This document shows positions 36,168 through 48,720 of a stretch of DNA of 64,000 nucleotides, one piece after another (positions within the stretch are counted from its first letter, which is position 1; every line of letters begins with the position of its first letter). Below the pieces are notes generated by a model. It was not told where the DNA came from and made no database searches. It was given only the letters and a program-made list of their open reading frames with translations. Where the stretch lies: NCBI GenBank assembly GCA_030737875.1, contig CM060922.1, positions 300,319,456 through 300,383,455 of the forward strand, read 5' to 3'. The position numbers were made by a program, and so were the translations under genes. This DNA comes from Allium sativum. Taxonomy: Eukaryota > Streptophyta > Magnoliopsida > Asparagales > Amaryllidaceae.

Positions 36168-36859
36168 GCGACGTTAGTGAAAGAATTTAGAAGGTGAGAA
36201 AGAAAAGATAGAACTAATAGAATAGAAGAAGAAGAAGAACATCAGAATCATCAGAGTAACATGAATCTCACAGCGGAACGAATAACATATAATATATAAC
36301 ATAACTTTGAAGTAAACAGTTATATATATACAATAGCACTTATCAGAGTACAACACTTACAATACAGCGGAAATAACTGTAGCTATAAAATCTTGCAGCC
36401 TCCTGCTCCAAGCTCTCCAAGTATATCTGTAAATCCCGACTACTTGACTGCCCGTACAAATTTAGGCACCCAAGAGTTTAGGGAAAACAACAAAGTAAAC
36501 TCCGGGTCAGTCATGGGACTGGTATGAGTAAAATAGTTTAAAACAGGTATAGGATATCTCATAAGACCACGCCGTGAATACGAAACGGGTTTTTCCCTTA
36601 TGAGTATCTGAACAACTTTGACAAGCAATATCATTGTGATATTATAATAATGTCTAAGTACAAATAGGTATCAATCTAGCAGAAACGCTTGCATCTCACG
36701 TTCTACATACATAGTATAAAATCATAAACCGCAGGGCGCTTATCGGAGAATGGATTCCAACAGATAAGGTATGGGAGCACCTTCTGAATAGTGTACTCTA
36801 GAGGTGATACACTCAAGGTTCAACAAGAACGTCTTGCAACCCGGCCACACATGACCGCT

Positions 36860-36878
36860 CACTCATTTAGCTTGAGTG
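36860..36878 (-). repeat. CACTCA/TGAGTG hairpin shared by two LTR families
   Basis: CACTCA-TTTAGCT-TGAGTG. The 5' LTR copy is near 44983, and LTR 56922-63405 has CACTCA-TTTCGCT-TGAGTG near 57745. Confidence 0.55.
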
Positions 36879-38340
36879 TCGCGAATATATTGCCACCACG
36901 GTTATAGGCCATCAAACCGTCATCCGAAGATACAGAATCAAAAAGAAGTATAAATATGAATATTCCCTAGATCAGTGACAATACACCCTGCTTGGGAATG
37001 ACCCAACTAGCCATGCTGCCTAGCCCAACTTTTGTTACTTCCCGGTATGAGGCTAGAAGCTACGTCTATCTTCAGAACATCTGATCACCATTCACTTTGA
37101 ATGCCACATCGTCATACCCACCAAATCACAAATTGACTTATCCAAAAATAACACGGGTATATAGCTAAGAGAAACGAATTCCTCCGCCACCAAACGTGAA
37201 TACGTTTGAACAGATCAACTTACGCGATCCACTGGATATACTCTGTCAGACCTTCTTCCATATACGTTGACCTGGGACTGGACAAACCGAAGGCACTATT
37301 CAGTATATCCATCTTAGTCACTGTTATCTAAGACTTATACAACAGCCCTTGCACTTTACTCCGTCTTCAATTTATCTTTGGCAGATATTGCTCGCAACGC
37401 TTATGCCAATACAGAGTGGTTCTTTGGATAATAATCCAACCGGTCTCTCCATATTAACAACGTTGAAATGGTAAAAAACTTTGATAGTCTGTGATTCAAC
37501 TATCAAATGAAAACATGTCGGTGTACAAACAACGATCTTATTTCCAAATGGGAATTCGATCGATCAATCATCATATGTTCATATTTCCTTATTTCATATA
37601 TTTAGAAAATATATGTTATTAATCATTGGAAAACATTTCCATAGCTTATTTTCACATCACTATTATTTCGCAACTATCAGTCCCTAACTGTAACTAGTAT
37701 GAGAACAATTTTCTAAGTATCAATCCGGAAGGTCGAAACCAACATCAGATCGTCACTTAGAAAACCGTTCAACTTACCCTCTCCAGTTAGTTTCTGAATT
37801 TGCTTAACTCTATTTCTTAAATTCTTATCATGAAAACATTTCATTTTCTATGTTTAGAAAACATATCTGACTATATTTGGAAAACGTTTCCAAAACTCAT
37901 TTACGGATTTCCAATGAACGTTGTATAAAACATCGTTACGCTTAATCCATTAATCGCTTATTACTTAACTATATTTCAAATCAACCTTTTCTATCGAACC
38001 ACAACTATTCCTTTGTCAATTCTGAAGTCAATCAAGTTGGGGTATAATTACCTCGCAGACCTTAATTGAACAACATCCTTTACTGTGAAATAGATGAAGC
38101 TCATCACTCACTTTTTACAATCATCTGTTTTACGCAAATTCTCGGATTCAGGTTACGAATCCACTTCTTATCTGACAACGTTTGATTATAACTATAACGT
38201 TATAATTCCTACTTCTGCAATGTCTAACCTAAATTATAACTTTATCTCCTAACTCGAATAATTTAACAGACACCTAATTTCTAAATCAATAACTAAATCT
38301 TGATTTAAACCCTGGAAAGTAAATAGTACTTTCCTGAATT

Positions 38341-39280
38341 CGCTAAAATCGAATTCGATATATAACTCTCTTTCGAGTAATCTCTATTTGATTAACTCTT
38401 CTTCGAATAACCTATATTCGATTATCTCTCTTCGAATAACTCATATTCGAAATCTCTCTCTTTCGAATAAACAATATTCGATCTCTTTCTTTCGAATATG
38501 CTATATTCGAAAATCTCCTTTCGATTTACTAATCGATAACTCCTTTCGATCAAAATAAAATCGATAACTCCTTTAACTCTATTCGAATAACTAATATTCG
38601 ACTAACTCCTTTGGATTAACTCATTTGATTAACTCCTTCGAATAACTAATTCGAATAACTTACCTTCGAATAACCAATATTCGATTTACTCTAACTCGAT
38701 TAACTTAATTCTAATCGATTTACTCCATTTCGATTCAACTTAATTCAAATCGATTAACTTAACTCAAATTGATTAACTCCTTTCGAATAACTAAATTCGA
38801 TTTAACTCTAATTGAATAAATAATATTCAATTAACTCTTACGTGTTTAACTCTATTTGAATAAGTAATTCGAATCACTCTAATGTGTTTAACTCTATTCA
38901 AATATCAAATTCGAATAACTCATTTCGAATAACTAAATTCGATTAACTCTTTTAACTTTACTCGAATAACTATATTCGATTAACACCTTCTTTCGAATAA
39001 CTATATTCAATTAACTCTTCGACTAACTCCTTTGGATTAACTAACTTCGAATAACTCCTTTGGATTACTAACTTCGAATAACTCCTTTGGATTAACTAAC
39101 TTCGAATAACCAATATTCGATAACTACTCTTCGAATAAATAATATTCGGTAACTCTTCTCAAATGAATAACATTTGATTTCTCCACTCGAATAAACTATG
39201 TTCGATTACTCTTCCCTCGAATACTCTATATTCGATGACTCTACTTTGAATAAGTGATATTCGGCAACTTTACTCGGATA
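38341..39280 (-). repeat. Tandem inverted-repeat array (3' LTR)
   Basis: Many units of about 30-45 bp have the form TCGAATA-loop-TATTCGA joined by ACTC-rich linkers. Variant units keep pairing with changed stems: TCGATT/AATCGA, TTGAATA/TATTCAA and CAAATG/CATTTG. There is no coding sense. The counterpart is at 46475-47400. Confidence 0.8.
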
Positions 39281-39284
39281 ACTC

Positions 39285-39392
39285 TAACTGGTCAACTCTA
39301 ACTGGTCAACTCTAACTGGTCAACTCTAACTGGTCAACTCTAACTGGTCAACTCTAACTGGTCAACTCTAACTGGTCAACTCTAACTGGTTA
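39285..39392 (-). repeat. 14-bp minisatellite AACTGGTCAACTCT (3' LTR)
   Basis: Seven GGTCAAC-type units and one GGTTAAC unit by eye. The 5' LTR has ten units of the first type at 47402-47540. Confidence 0.85.
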
Positions 39393-40100
39393 ACTCAACT
39401 AGTTAACTCAACTGGTTTAACCTAACTGGTTTAACCTAACGGGTTAACTCTAACTGGTTAACTCAACTAGTTAACTCTACTGGTTTAACCTAACTGGTTA
39501 ACTCGTCTTGATTAACTGAACAAATCCACTTAGTTTAACTTAGCTAATTCACGTTGATTAACTCTAACCGATTCACTTAGTTTAACTCAACTAATTCACT
39601 TCGATTAACCACTTAGTTAACTTAACTAATTCACTTTGATTAACCCTAACCGATTCACTTAGTTTAACTCGACTAATTCACTTCGATTAACCACTTAGTT
39701 AACTTAACTAATTCACTTTGATTAACCACTTAGTTTAACTTAGTTAATTCACTTTGATTAACTCTAAGCGATTTACTTAGTTTAACTCAGCTAATTCACT
39801 TTGATTAACCCAACTAATTTACTTCGATTAACCAATTAGTTTAACTTGACTAATTCACTTAGATTAACGCAACTAATTCACTTTGATTTACCAATTAGTT
39901 TAACTTGACTAATTCACTTAGTTTGACGCCACTAATTCACTTTGATTTACAAATTGGTTTAACTTAACTAAGTCACTTAGTTTGACGCAACTAATTCACT
40001 TTGATTTACCAATTAGTTTAACTTAACAAATTCACTTCGATTAACTCGACCAATTCACTTGGTTAACTCGACCAATTCACTTGGTTAACTCCTATTTATT
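39393..40100 (-). repeat. Degenerate TTCACTTTGATTAACC array (3' LTR)
   Basis: Loose units built from AACTAATTCACTTTGATT and AACTTAGTTTAAC words, many partly palindromic. Counterpart at about 47550-48255. Confidence 0.7.
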
Positions 40101-40321
40101 TAACAAATAAATATCCCCTTTAGTTTAATTCTATTTATTTAATCTCTAAATAAATATCCTTTATATTTCTTTTAACGAATATAATTCCTTTATATTTTGA
40201 TTAACAAATATATCCCCTTATATTCGATTAACATATATATTCCCTTGTATTTGATTTACAAATATAATTCTTTTATATTTGTTTTTACCAACTATATCCC
40301 TTTATATTAAGAATCCTTTTT

Positions 40322-40323
<2 letters not shown>

Positions 40324-40369
<46 letters not shown>
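40324..40369. repeat. (TA)n microsatellite, long allele
   Basis: About 46 bp in this LTR, against about 20 bp at 48487-48506 in the other LTR. Confidence 0.9.
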
Positions 40370-40370
<1 letters not shown>

Positions 40371-40561
40371 CCCCTTGATTTTATATAATTAAACTATTTT
40401 CAAAATATACTTTGAAAACCCCTCTCCTACATTTTGGTATTTCTCATGGTATTTAACACACCATATAACAACGATAAATATCGTCCCACCACACATAATC
40501 ACACAGATTATATACATCACATTATATATCATAATATAAAAATCACAGTAAAATAACTGTT

Positions 40562-40583
40562 GAGGAATCCAGTTGGATTCCTC
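40562..40583 (-). repeat. Conserved GAGGAATCC hairpin (3' LTR)
   Basis: Perfect stem GAGGAATCC/GGATTCCTC with loop AGTT. It is identical at 48699-48720. At 61266-61287 one base differs, leaving A-C on the plus strand but G-U in minus-strand RNA. Confidence 0.75.
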
Positions 40584-42825
40584 CAACCTGTTTCCCTGCA
40601 CCACAGATGTTAGACACAACAGTATAATATTCTGATAAACTGAATCAACATATAACTATTTGACGGTTTATATATATATATATATACATACGTAAATATA
40701 TATATAAAATCTCTACTAACTGACTAGCAGTTCAAGCAAACAATCAACACACAGTCAAACAGACAATATTTTAACAGTTCTAAGAATACAACGTGAAAAT
40801 AAAACTGTTTAGAGTTTGTGAGATTTACTCACATTTGGACGGTCATCGTCAATGACGATAACCATCACTTGATTCAGACAATTTATTTTGCTATAAATTA
40901 TAACGGACTCCAATTGACTCGCTGTCAGATCCAGTGTATTGCTCCCGTCCATACGATTTCACTGTGACCAGTTTCGTAAATTTCTGATCGCATATGACAA
41001 TGATTTTCATTTTAGAAGTTAACACATATTTATATAAATTAAATTAAAATGATTTAGATAGATTGGGCCTCACTCTTTTATTTACCCGGCCCAACCACCA
41101 TCAAAAACCCACACCCGTTCACTCCTTAATACCCAGCGAATCCATCTTCCCCGTTTAACAAATCACGCTGCTCCTCCTTCAAGCCATTACGAAACTTTCA
41201 AGCCCTCAAACCTCCTTCTCCGATTTACTTTCCAACAAACCAACCACACAAAAGTTCTCCACTTCCATCCCTCCTTCTACTCCCCTCGACATCCTTCAGC
41301 TCACACCCATAAGGCCACTCGCGACCTCCATCTTCCTTCCGCAAGTACACAGTAAGTTGCGACACCTTCTTAGTCGAAATCACTCAAAACTCCCACATCC
41401 GATGCGGCTCACCATGCTAATCACAAAAACAAGGACCATCTTCCATTTCGTTGCTTACCCAGAGCGTAAACCTAAACCCTAGGTTACTGTCGTAAATTTC
41501 CAGCGTGAAAAAGGGGGATCGATCTCAGCAAAAGTGGTACAAGGATGGAGAGAAGGTCGACAAGGGTTCAATAACATATGTATTAGGATTTTAGGATATT
41601 GTTTTGCATTTCTTTTGAATTGATTTATTTTTGTTCTTCACGTTGGAATTAAGCTGGGTGGTTTTTTTATAAGCAGAATTTGGTTGTTGCCGTATGTGGC
41701 TGTAGACGTATGTCATGTGGCTTCTTATGGTTCAAGGAAAAATGATAGGATATTTTCATTTTAGATTTTTAGATTTTACTTTATTCATTTTCTATTTTAT
41801 TTTAATGATTCTATATTCGTTCTGGGTCCTTAAAAATCACTGCGACTGCGTACGATACCCAAAAATCACCAAACTGGACTTGTAGCTAGAGTTTGACATT
41901 ACGGTCCCAACGAAACTGCTTTCGTCGAATTCCGACGTCGTATGCTCACACAACATATTTTAACCGTCGAAAAACTGATTGTTTCTCACTCTGAAAATCC
42001 GTACGGCCACACAGTGACTCTAAAAATCACGAAACTGGAAACCTAACAACTATTCGACATTGTGGATCCAACAAAACTGGTTTCTTCGAATTCCGACTTC
42101 GTATGCAAAAGTGGCTATTTTTAATGCTCTAAACAGCCTATTTAAATATATAAATATATTTAAATATAATTAGATTAATTATAAATAAATTAATATTATC
42201 GTATATCTTCACATATGATATCGTACAGCTCTAGGGTAATTATATATTCGATATACCAAGTCCTGATTGAATCGATATTTCAATTTACATTGAAAAACCC
42301 TTTTATAACGTATATAAAGCGTTGCAAATTATAAAGGAATTCCACAGCGACTTTTCTGAAATTTGATTTGGACGTATCTCAAAATCTACACGACGAAATC
42401 CTGATATTTCTCTTCCACTAGAAAGATATACTCCGCCAGCTCCACACGTTTCTTGTTTCACAGAAATCCGATTTAAAACGGACCCCGTACATCCAGTTGA
42501 AGTCTAAATCGCCAAATAGCGAACTACCGCGTCGTTTCGCGCTCTATTTTAATTATATTATAATTCTAGGCTTCCAACCGATCTCGTCTGAATATATTCA
42601 TCAATATAATTCAACTCTGAACTGAACTAAATCTCGGGGATGACCCCGTCCATACTGTATCGTCAATTCACTATTTTGGTTAGTCCTGAATTAAATATAT
42701 TATTTAATTATTTAAATTAATTAAATATTCCCAGTTATTTAATTAAACGACGATTTAATCCCCTACCTCACGATATATATAATTAAATTAATTAATTATA
42801 CCTGTGGAAAAATCGCGCCGTTACA

Positions 42826-42842
42826 GACTTCCCCACTTAAAA
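42826..42842 (-). promoter_or_regulatory. Polypurine tract of the 14.8-kb element
   Basis: Sense TTTTAAGTGGGGAAGTC directly before the LTR start. Confidence 0.8.
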
Positions 42843-43603
42843 TAATTTCATCCTCGAAATTGCTAAGTTAGAGGTTGACCCTATATATTGGAACTCCTAA
42901 GATTGGTTTACCCCTTATTTCTGATTTCAACCGAACCAATTAATATCGACTGAAATATTTATTCTTCCGACAAACTAAAATTTTCAAAAATTCTGAAAAT
43001 TTTCTAACACTTTAAATTTTCGGAAAATTTCGCCATAACCTCCTTTGTACAGCCCTATCGGTAAAACCACAACTCGCCTCTCTAGGCCTTCTCCATCCCA
43101 AAAGAAAATCAAATTGCCAAGCGGCTTGCCAAATAGGCTCATAAATCTCATGCTTATATCAAAAATAAACTTGTACCTTTTTGTCGGGCATATTAACTTC
43201 ATAACTTTCACCTGTTATCAACCCAACATATACCCAAGGTTATCTCAACAAATTCTCCAATCTGTTTTTATCCATAAATCCAACCATTCGTTTATACCCG
43301 AGTCCAATTCAATTTCAAACCATCGTTACATTCCTGATTTCCAAATTCTTATATCATCCATCAATTTAATCGATATCATTCCAATATAATCCTATATTAT
43401 ATTTAACATTGTCTAAGCTTAATTCAAATTTATTTACCCAATTTCAATATTTTAATCCATTTAACTTCATAAGTTAAATTTCTAATTCCAGAATTCAAAA
43501 TTCTTAGGTTTATTTCAAATCAATTTCAAATCCTAACACTAATTCAAAACCTTGGAATTTCTAAACAACTTGTTTTCTCAACACAATTCGAAAACAAAAC
43601 CCT

Positions 43604-43694
43604 TGGTAGTAATCCGCCACTTAGAAACTCGAAAATCACACCGACGATGTATCGATCCATCCTCGGAATTATTTTCCAGTCATCCAGGTGAGTT
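43604..43694 (-). other. Conserved internal block with hairpin
   Basis: GGTAGTAATCC, CACTTAGAAACTCGAAAAT and CGGAATTATTTTCCAG recur in the same order at 63852-63946 in the next element. Between them lies a short hairpin (CCGA..GATG/CATC..TCGG here, GATGATA/TATCATC there). Confidence 0.65.
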
Positions 43695-44161
43695 AGATAC
43701 TATATTTATTTCAAATTGCAAAACATTTTCAAAATCTCCCAGGAACTTAAAATTTCCTTATTTTAATTCCAATTCTGATTTAATTTCAGATTTTAATTCA
43801 ACTGATTCCACGTATTTTACTTATAGGAATTCTTATTGGTTATATATATAACCATTTAATTTGTAATCTTACTCGATTATAATAACAACCAATATATCTA
43901 ATATATTAAAATTTTGATATATATATATATATATATACATATATTTCTATATCAAAATATACTTTGGGTAATGTTAAATTCACTTACCCTTTTTCAAAAC
44001 ATATCGTGACGACCCATCGTATTCAAGTGTTTATTTACTCCTACCGATACAGTGGATCAAACTGATCGACCAGCACTCATAAACAACTCAGCCAATGAAT
44101 CTCCACAATATAAAACCATTTTATATCAAATACAAATACGCACTCGTATATATACACTCAA

Positions 44162-44200
44162 ACTCAATCTAGGGTATTACTAACCCTATCTCTACCGAGT
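44162..44200 (-). ncRNA. Leader hairpin of the 14.8-kb element
   Basis: Outer ACTC/GAGT and inner AGGGT/ACCCT with loop ATTACTA. It matches the leader hairpins at 7716-7834, about 30 bases from the primer site. Confidence 0.55.
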
Positions 44201-44232
44201 CACGCCACAGAGCCAAGTAATTCTTAACTTAA

Positions 44233-44244
44233 GCTCTGATACCA
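44233..44244 (-). promoter_or_regulatory. Primer-binding site of the 14.8-kb element
   Basis: Minus-strand TGGTATCAGAGC, two bases from the 5' LTR. Confidence 0.92.
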
Positions 44245-46474
44245 ACTGTAACGGCTGGAAATTTCCGACTCCTCGAGAGTCGGAAATTCCGCGACGTCAG
44301 TGAAAGAATTTAGAAGGTGAGAAAGAAAAGATAGAACTAATAGAATAGAAGAAGAAGAAGAACATCAGAATCATCAGAGTAACATGAATCTCACAGCGGA
44401 ACGAATAACATATAATATATAACATAACTTTGAAGTAAACAGTTATATATATACAATAGCACTTATCAGAGTACAACACTTACAATACAGCGGAAATAAC
44501 TGTAGCTATAAAATCTTGCAGCCTCCTGCTCCAAGCTCTCCAAGTATATCTGTAAATCCCGACTACTTGACTGCCCGTACAAATTTAGGCACCCAAGGGT
44601 TTAGGGAAAACAACAAAGTAAACTCCGGGTCAGTCATGGGACTGGTATGAGTAAAATAGTTTAAAACAGGTATAAGATATCTCATAAGACCACGCCGTGA
44701 ATACGGAACGGGTTTTTCCCTTATGAGTATCTGAACAACTTTGACAAGCAATATCATTGTGATATTATAATAATGTCTAAGTACAAATAGGTATCAATCT
44801 AGCAGAAACGCTTGCATCTCACTTTCTACATACATAGTATAAAATCATAAACCGCAGGGCGCTTATCGGAGAATGGATTCCAACAGACAAGGTATGGGAG
44901 CACCTTCTGAATAGTGTACTCTAGAGGTGATACACTCAGGGTTCAACAAGAACGTCTTACAACCCGGCCACACATGACCGCTCACTCATTTAGCTTGAGT
45001 GTCGCGAATATATTGCCACCACGGTTATAGGCCATCAAACCGTCATCCGAAGATACAGAATCAAAAAGAAGTATAAATATGAATATTCCCTAGATCGGTG
45101 ACAATACACCCTGCTTGGGAATGACCCAACTAGCCATGCTGCCTAGCCCAACTTTTGTTACTTCCCGGTGTGAGGCTAGAAGCTACGTCTATCTTCAGAA
45201 CATCTGATCACCATTCACTTTGAATGCCACATCGTCATACCCGCCAAATCACAAATTGACTTATCCAAAAATAACACGGGTATATAGCTAAGAGAAACGA
45301 ATTCCTCCGCCACCAAACGTGAATACGTTTGAACAGATCAACTTACACGATCCATTGGATATACTCTGTCAGACCTTCTTCCATATGCGTTGCCCTGGGA
45401 CTGGACAAACCGAAGGCACTATTCAGTATATCCATCTTAGTCACTGTTATCTAAGACTTATACAACAACCCTTGCACTTTACACCGTCTTCAATTTATCT
45501 TTGGCAGATATTGCTCGCAACGCTTATGCCAATACAGAGTGGTTCTTTGGATAATAATCCAACCGGTCTCTCCATATTAACAACGTTAAAATGGTAAAAA
45601 CTTTGATAGTCTGTGATTCAACTATCAAATGAAAACACGTCGGTGTACAAACAACGATCTTATTTCCAAATGGGAATTCGATTGATCAATCATCATATGT
45701 TCATATTTCCTTATTTCATATATTCAGAAAATATATGTTATTAATCATTGGAAAATATTTCCATAGCTTCTTTCACATCACTATTATTTCGCAACTATCA
45801 GTCCCTAACTGTAACTAGTATGAGAACAATTCTCTAAGTATCAATCCAGAAGGTCGAAACCAACATCAGATCGTCACTTAGAAAACCGTTCAACTTACCA
45901 TCTCCAGTTAGTTTCTGAATTTGCTTAACTCTATTTCTTAAATTCTTATCATGAAAACATTTCATTTTCTATGTTTAGAAAACATATCTGACTATATTTG
46001 GAAAACGTTTCCAAAACTCATTTACGGATTTCCAATGAACGTTGTATAAAACATCGTTACGCTTAATCCATTAATCGCTTATTACTTAACTATATTTCAA
46101 ATCAACCTTTTCTATCGAACCACAACTATTCCTTTGTCAATTCTGAAGTCAATCAAGTTGGGGTATAATTACCTCGCAGACCTTAATTGAACAACATCCT
46201 TTACTGTGAAATAGATGAAGCTCATCACTCACTTTTTACAATCATCTGTTTTACGCAAATTCTCGAATTCAGGTTACGAATCCACTTCTTATCTGACAAC
46301 GTTTGATTATAACTATAAAGTTATAATTCCTACTTCTGCAATGTCTAACCTAAATTATAACTTTATCTCCTAACTCGAATAATTTAACAGACACCTAATT
46401 TCTAAATCAATAACTAAATCTTGATTTAAACCCTGGAAAGTAAATAGTACTTTCCCGAATTCGCTAAAATCGAA

Positions 46475-48255
46475 TTCGACGTATAACTCTCTTTCGAGTA
46501 ATCTCTATTTGATTAACTCTTCTTCGAATAACCTATATTCGGTTATCTCTCTTCGAATAACTCATATTCGAAATCTCTCTCTTTCGAATAAACAATATTC
46601 GATCTCTTTCTTTCGAATATGCTATATTCAAAAATCTCCTTTCGATTTACTAATCGATAACTCCTTTCGATCAAAATAAAATCGATAACTCCTTTAACTC
46701 TATTCGAATAACTAATATTCGACTAACTCCTTTGGATCAACTCATTTGATTAACTCCTTCGAATAACTAATTCGAATAACTTACCTTCGAATAACCAATA
46801 TTCGATTTACTCTAACTCGATTAACTTAATTCTAATCGATTTACTCCATTTCGATTCAACTTAATTCAAATCGATTAACTTAACTCAAATTGATTAACTC
46901 CTTTCGAATAACTAAATTCGATTTAACTCTAATTGAATAAATAATATTCAATTAACTCTTACGTGTTTAACTCTATTTGAATAAGTAATTCGAATCACTC
47001 TAATGTGTTTAACTCTATTCAAATATCAAATTCGAATAACTCATTTCGAATAACTAAATTCGATTAACTCTTTTAACTTTACTCGAATAACTATATTCGA
47101 TTAACACCTTCTTTCGAATAACTATATTCGATTAACTCTTCGACTAACTCCTTTGGATTAACTAACTTCGAATAACTCCTTTGGATTACTAACTTCGAAT
47201 AACTCCTTTGGATTAACTAACTTCGAATAACCAATATTCGATAACTACTCTTCGAATAAATAATATTCGGTAACTCTTCTCAAATGAATAACATTTGATT
47301 TCTCCACTCGAATAAACTATGTTCGATTACTCTTCCCTCGAATACTCTATATTCGATGACTCTACTTTGAATAAGTGATATTCGGCAACTTTACTCGGAT
47401 AACTCTAACTGGTCAACTCTAACTGGTCAACTCTAACTGGTCAACTCTAACTGGTCAACTCTAACTGGTCAACTCTAACTGGTCAACTCTATCTGGTCAA
47501 CTCTAACTGGTCAACTCTAACTGGTCAACTCTAACTAGTCAACTCTAACTGGTTAACTCAACTGGTTAACTCAACTGGTTTAACCTAACTGGTTTAACCT
47601 AACGGGTTAACTCTAACTGGTTAACTCAACTAGTTAACTCTACTGGTTTAACCTAACTGGTTAACTCGTCTTGATTAACTGAACAAATCCACTTAGTTTA
47701 ACTTAGCTAATTCACGTTCATTAACTCTAACCGATTCACTTAGTTTAACTCAACTAATTCACTTCGATTAACCACTTAGTTAACTTAACTAATTCACTTT
47801 GATTAACCCTAACCGATTCACTTAGTTTAACTCGACTAATTCACTTCGATTAACCACTTAGTTAACTTAACTAATTCACTTTGATTAACCACTTAGTTTA
47901 ACTTAGTTAATTCACTTTGATTAACTCTAACCGATTTACTTAGTTTAACTCAGCTAATTCACTTTGATTAACCCAACTAATTTACTTCGATTAACCAATT
48001 AGTTTAACTTGACTAATTCACTTAGATTAACGCAACTAATTCACTTTGATTTACCAATTAGTTTAACTTGACTAATTCACTTAGTTTGACGCCACTAATT
48101 CACTTTGATTTACAAATTGGTTTAACTTAACTAAGTCACTTAGTTTGACGCAACTAATTCACTTTGATTTACCAATTAGTTTAACTTAACAAATTCACTT
48201 CGATTAACTCGACCAATTCACTTGGTTAACTCGACCAATTCACTTGGTTAACTCC
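46475..48255 (-). repeat. Inverted-repeat, minisatellite and degenerate arrays (5' LTR)
   Basis: Counterpart of 38341-40100. The 14-bp minisatellite lies at about 47402-47540. Confidence 0.8.
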
Positions 48256-48698
48256 TATTTATTTAACAAATAAATATCTCCTTTAGTTTAATTCTATTTA
48301 TTTAATCTCTAAATAAATATCCTTTATATTTCTTTTAACGAATATAATTCCTTTATATTTTGATTAACAAATATATCCCCTTATATTCGATTAACATATA
48401 TATTCCCTTGTATTTGATTTACAAATATAATTCTTTTATATTTGTTTTTACCAACTATATCCCTTTATATTCAGAATCCTTTTTCTTATATATATATATA
48501 TATATAATCCCTTGATTTTATATAATTAAACTATTTTCAACATATACTTTGAAAACCCCTCTCCTACATTCTGGTATTTCTCATGGTATTTAACACACCA
48601 TATAACAACGATAAATATCGTCCCACCACACATAATCACACAGATTATATACATCACATTATATATCATAATATAAAAATCACAGTAAAATAACTGTT

Positions 48699-48720
48699 GA
48701 GGAATCCAGTTGGATTCCTC
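48699..48720 (-). repeat. Conserved GAGGAATCC hairpin (5' LTR)
   Basis: Identical to 40562-40583. Confidence 0.75.

Larger units (their letters stand above)
36124..42825 (-). repeat. 3' LTR of the 14.8-kb element
   Basis: From low to high coordinate: a 14-bp terminal hairpin, the shared CAGTCATGGGACTGG block at 36508, the CACTCA/TGAGTG hairpin at 36860-36878, an inverted-repeat array (38341-39280), a 14-bp minisatellite (39285-39392), a third degenerate array (to about 40100), a (TA)n run, the GAGGAATCC hairpin (40562-40583), a CT-rich leader-like zone (41100-41580, CCTAGGGTTTAGG in sense), and a sense-start region containing GAACTACCGCG. Confidence 0.92.
42826..44246 (-). mobile_element. 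Internal region of the 14.8-kb element (1,421 bp)
   Basis: Contains the polypurine tract, AT-rich non-coding DNA, a conserved block with a hairpin (43604-43694), a leader hairpin (44162-44200) and the primer site. Open frames such as 43045-43389 have no recognisable domain, and part of that stretch matches non-coding DNA inside LTR 56922-63405, so I do not call them genes. Confidence 0.85.

Noticed and set aside
38341..40100. Possible CRISPR-like array
   Set aside because: Units are inverted repeats without unique spacers, in a plant LTR; no cas genes.
43045..43389. 114-codon frame in the internal region of the 14.8-kb element
   Set aside because: No gag or pol motif; part of it aligns with non-coding DNA inside another LTR, so it is not a protein gene.
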